Shown: positions 61,576-64,000 of the stretch, in pieces | Layout: the number at the start of each line of letters is the position of its first letter | How positions within the stretch are numbered: the stretch's first letter is position 1 | NCBI RefSeq assembly: GCF_024462775.1 | Contig: NZ_JANGCE010000002.1 | Span: forward strand, 1 to 64,000 | Source: Butyricicoccus faecihominis | GTDB taxonomy: Bacteria > Bacillota > Clostridia > Oscillospirales > Butyricicoccaceae | Direction of reading: 5' to 3' | DNA: 64,000 nt | Translations under genes and position numbers: made by a program | The notes under the pieces: model-generated | What the model was told of the DNA's origin: nothing | Databases searched by the model: none | The model's input: the letters and a program-made list of their open reading frames with translations, nothing else

Positions 61576-61947
61576 TCACTCGGTAATACCGAGTGATCCC
61601 AGCGAGACGGGCGTGCCGTCCTTCCACAAATTCTCAAGATTATAGAATTTGCGCGCTTCGGGCATGAACACATGAACCAGTACGCTGCCGTAATCGAGCA
61701 GCATCCACTGGGCGGATTCATAGCCCTCGATGTGGTGCGGCAGGGTCTCATGGTCATATTTTAGGCGCCATTCAACGTTGTCCGCCAGCGCCTTGACCTG
61801 CGTGCTCGAGGAGGCCGAGCAGATGACGAAATATTCGGTCAGCTCGGTCAGGTGCTCTACATGCAGCACCTCGACATCGTTGCCCTTCTTTTCTAAAAGC
61901 GCTTCGCAGATCGCCTTTACTGTTTGCTGTGCAGTCAATTCATGCAC
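61576..61947 (-). CDS. rsfS: Ribosomal silencing factor
   Basis: This 123-residue protein of the RsfS/Iojap family binds ribosomal protein L14 and blocks subunit joining under starvation. Conserved parts are EYFVICSASSSTQVKALADNV, the WMLLDYG strand and VHVFMPEARKFYNLENLW. It lies in the usual Firmicutes order yqeK, LCP gene, rsfS, all leftward, with a gap of 15 bases after the LCP gene. Confidence 0.95.
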   Translation of the reverse strand: MHELTAQQTVKAICEALLEKKGNDVEVLHVEHLTELTEYFVICSASSSTQVKALADNVEWRLKYDHETLPHHIEGYESAQWMLLDYGSVLVHVFMPEARKFYNLENLWKDGTPVSLGSLGITE

Positions 61948-61962
61948 TCCTTACTTATTGTT

Positions 61963-63594
61963 TTATGCTTCCGGGTCGATCGAACCGCCGCCGGATTCCC
62001 CGCCGCCGGTCTCACCGCCCGTGCTGCCGCCGCCGGATTCCCCGCCGCCGGTCTCGCCACCTGTGCCGCCGCCGGATTCTCCGCCGCCGGTCTCGCCGCC
62101 CGTGCCGCCGCCGGTTTCTCCACCGCCGGTCTCGCCGCCCGTGCCGCCGCCGGATTCTCCGCCGCCGGTCTCGCCGCCCGTGCTGCCGCCGGGTTCTCCG
62201 TCAGAGGTTCCCGGCGTAGTGGGCGTGCCGGGCGTTGTGCCTGTTCCCGTGCCGTCGCCCGATCCGTTACTGTCGCCTTGCTCAGGATCGATCGCGCCGG
62301 AACCGGAGCCGCCCTCGTTGCTGTCGCTGCCCGAGCCGGAGCCGGAATCAGGCCAAACGTAATCGTCGCCCGGGTCTGTGCTTACATGTCCGCCGCCCGA
62401 ATAGCTTTCCGGTCCGTCCACCATGTCCAGCGTGGTGATCGGCTCGGCAAAGGGATTCATATACTGGTTGACCAGATCGAGCGTTTGCTGATAATACGGG
62501 AAATAGAATGAATACGCGACCGGGTCGCTGCCCGCCGTGCTCATTTGCCCATAGCCCGGCAGGGTAAAGAACTGGATATTCTCGTTTTTGATATTCATCG
62601 CCTGCATGCCCATCCATAGGATCTGACCGGCGGTGAAGTCGGTTTTGACGTTATTGAAGATCGCGTCCGAAATGTCCTTGATCTTGAGGATGTTCTTCAT
62701 CTGGAACAAATCGCTCGCGATCTTTTTCAGGAACTTCTGCTGGTTTTCCACACGGCCCTGATCGCCCGTTTCATACTGCATCGAATAGTCGTTCGAGTGC
62801 CGCCAGCGCAGGAACTCGACCGTCTGCTTGCCGTTGAGGTGCTGCATACCGGCGTACAGGTCGATGTGCAGATCCTGCGAGGGATCGTCGTACTGCATAC
62901 GGAACGGCACCTCGTAATCCACGCCGCCGATCGCGTCCACGATCGCGGCGATACCGTCAAAGTTGACGACAACATACTTATCCGGTTTAAAGCCAAGCAG
63001 ACGTTCGACTTCCTTCTTGGTCTGCTCGATATTGCCGCCCTTGCCGCCGGTCTTGATGCCGTATGCCGCGTTAATCTTACGGGACGCGCCCGAATAGCCG
63101 TTGTTGCACATGGTATCGCGCGGGATATTCATGATATTGATGGTCTTTTTCTTGGTATCCATGCGCGCGACCATGATGGCGTCCGTTCGCGTTTCATCCT
63201 CGTCCACCGCGCATACGACGAAGGTAAACAGATCGTCCACGCGCGTGCCGGCGTTTAAAAGCTCGTTGACATCCACCTTGTCTCCGTTTTCGGTATCATG
63301 GATGGTGGGATCGTTCTTGATTTCCGGCGGGCGGATAAAGATCCACGCCGCGGTTGCAAGACCCACGCATAGCACCGCCACGATGACCGCCGCGATGATG
63401 ATGCGTTTGCGCTTTTGATTTTTCGTTAGCGGCGTTTTTACTTTGCCGCCTTTTCCGGCTTTTGCCGGCTTTCCGCCCTTGCCCTGTGGCTTCGGCGCCG
63501 TCTTATGTGTGCCAGTGGCCGCTTTTGGAGCTGACTTTGGCGAGCCGCTCCCTGTCGTTTTCTTGCGGCCGCCGCCGCCTCCAAACAGTTTCAA
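61963..63594 (-). CDS. LytR-CpsA-Psr (LCP) family cell-wall polymer ligase with Gly-rich repeat tail
   Basis: This 543-residue protein begins with a basic cytoplasmic segment rich in Lys, Gly and Pro (residues 1-65). One transmembrane helix follows (about 66-90) and then the LCP domain (about 110-400) with TDAIMVARMDTKKKTINIMN, IPRDTM, and the Arg/Asp residues of FLRWRHSN. LCP enzymes transfer teichoic-acid-type polymers to peptidoglycan outside the membrane. The C-terminal 140 residues are low complexity, ending in five copies of a 13-residue Gly-rich unit (TGGETGGGESGGG). The tail is probably a flexible wall-spanning spacer. Confidence 0.92.
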   Translation of the reverse strand: MKLFGGGGGRKKTTGSGSPKSAPKAATGTHKTAPKPQGKGGKPAKAGKGGKVKTPLTKNQKRKRIIIAAVIVAVLCVGLATAAWIFIRPPEIKNDPTIHDTENGDKVDVNELLNAGTRVDDLFTFVVCAVDEDETRTDAIMVARMDTKKKTINIMNIPRDTMCNNGYSGASRKINAAYGIKTGGKGGNIEQTKKEVERLLGFKPDKYVVVNFDGIAAIVDAIGGVDYEVPFRMQYDDPSQDLHIDLYAGMQHLNGKQTVEFLRWRHSNDYSMQYETGDQGRVENQQKFLKKIASDLFQMKNILKIKDISDAIFNNVKTDFTAGQILWMGMQAMNIKNENIQFFTLPGYGQMSTAGSDPVAYSFYFPYYQQTLDLVNQYMNPFAEPITTLDMVDGPESYSGGGHVSTDPGDDYVWPDSGSGSGSDSNEGGSGSGAIDPEQGDSNGSGDGTGTGTTPGTPTTPGTSDGEPGGSTGGETGGGESGGGTGGETGGGETGGGTGGETGGGESGGGTGGETGGGESGGGSTGGETGGGESGGGSIDPEA

Positions 63595-63613
63595 AGATTT
63601 CCTGCCTCCAGTT

Positions 63614-64000
63614 TCAGTCCTGCGCGTCCCTCCAGCGGACGCCCTGCGCGATCAAGTCGTTGTACGCGGCGATCGTATCGCCGTGGATCAGCTTGGCCCG
63701 CGTCACCAGCTCGATCAACGTTTGGTCGAAGCAATACAGTAGCGCGCGGTCGATGTCTTCTTTTGCGAGTTCGCGCGCATTTTTCACACCGGGAAAGTCG
63801 CGCGTATCCTCGATATAATCCGCCAAATAGAGTATCTTATCGAGCACAGTCATTCCCGCCTTGCCGGTGGTATGGCAGGCAATCGCGTCGCACACATCCT
63901 GCGGCGCGCCGTACTCATCCTTTGCGATGGCGGCGGCCGTTTTTCCGTGCAGCATTTTTGGCTCGGAGAATTCAGCGTTACAGGGTATTATACCGTATTT
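63614..64000 (-). CDS. yqeK: YqeK-type HD phosphohydrolase (partial, 5' end beyond the window)
   Basis: At least 128 residues are inside the window. The frame stays open to the last base (KYGIIPCNAEFSEPKMLHGK...), so the start lies outside. The segment matches the C-terminal part of the HD-domain diadenosine-tetraphosphate hydrolase YqeK: CHTTGKAGMTVLDKILYLADYIE with His and Asp ligands, and DFPGVKNARELA. It degrades Ap4A in the cytoplasm. The order yqeK, LCP, rsfS is normal for Firmicutes. Confidence 0.9.
   Translation of the reverse strand, partial: KYGIIPCNAEFSEPKMLHGKTAAAIAKDEYGAPQDVCDAIACHTTGKAGMTVLDKILYLADYIEDTRDFPGVKNARELAKEDIDRALLYCFDQTLIELVTRAKLIHGDTIAAYNDLIAQGVRWRDAQD

Noticed and set aside
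61730-62362. Rightward Pro-rich frames over the LCP tail and possible CRISPR-like repeats
   Set aside because: They are the opposite strand of the in-frame Gly-rich repeats. The 39-bp units are adjacent without unique spacers, so this is not a CRISPR array.

Overview
The window reads as chromosome of a strictly anaerobic, Gram-positive, gut-type clostridium, probably in or near Oscillospirales; this is an inference from gene content and not a taxonomic assignment. The supporting signs are homodimeric GlyQS, the rpsU, leuS, rsfS, LCP and yqeK block, YesM/YesN two-component regulation of a CUT1 sugar ABC transporter, an oxygen-sensitive glycyl radical enzyme, strong AGGAGG ribosome binding sites, and moderately high GC with frequent GCG and CGC codons. 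No phage, transposase, integrase or CRISPR array was recognised.

Layout. (1) 0-4.7 kb: a small XRE regulator, then a nitroreductase, Sir2 deacylase and SPL-type radical SAM set, a DUF378 membrane protein, and metY, which has its own promoter and a possible leader peptide. A 224-bp MITE-like palindrome follows. (2) 4.7-17.4 kb: a sugar-utilisation locus. A PfkB kinase, a NagB-like deaminase, a TIM-barrel isomerase, a Gfo/Idh oxidoreductase, a DUF624 protein and a complete CUT1 ABC transporter run leftward. A YesM/YesN pair runs rightward behind an array of palindromes. (3) 17.4-19.1 kb: glyQS and tRNA-Ala(CGC), driven by interlocked divergent promoters. (4) 19.2-32.2 kb: a visibly more AT-rich stretch abutting the tRNA gene. 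It holds small regulators and unknown proteins, then a complete cluster of a glycyl radical enzyme (GRE), its activase, an AraC regulator, a ribose-type ABC importer, an aldehyde dehydrogenase and an RpiB-family isomerase. (5) 32.2-46.9 kb: a myo-inositol regulon. It has a DeoR regulator with a ribose-type importer, the operon iolG, iolC, iolJ, iolD, iolE, iolB, iolB and a glycerol-dehydrogenase-like gene, and a divergent AraC gene. The two inositol transcription units share a promoter/operator module. (6) 47.2-50.8 kb: a 1196-residue hybrid sensor kinase. (7) 51.1-58.6 kb: tRNA-Pro(UGG), then a LysR-controlled redox cluster. It contains an Fe-dependent alcohol dehydrogenase, flavodoxins, a nitroreductase, a flavodoxin-like lipoprotein, a DUF4405-type membrane cytochrome-like protein and a lipoprotein fusing SLH domains to an aldo/keto reductase. 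(8) 58.7-64 kb: core genes rpsU, leuS, rsfS, an LCP protein with a repetitive Gly-rich tail, and the 3' part of yqeK, which is cut by the window edge.

The two best candidates for undescribed biology are the GRE cluster at 21.8-31.6 kb and the extracytoplasmic flavodoxin, DUF4405 and SLH-AKR cluster at 51.4-58.3 kb. The GRE carries an unusual Gly-Cys-Trp-Glu active-site loop and appears to open a dehydration-oxidation pathway for a sugar or polyol.
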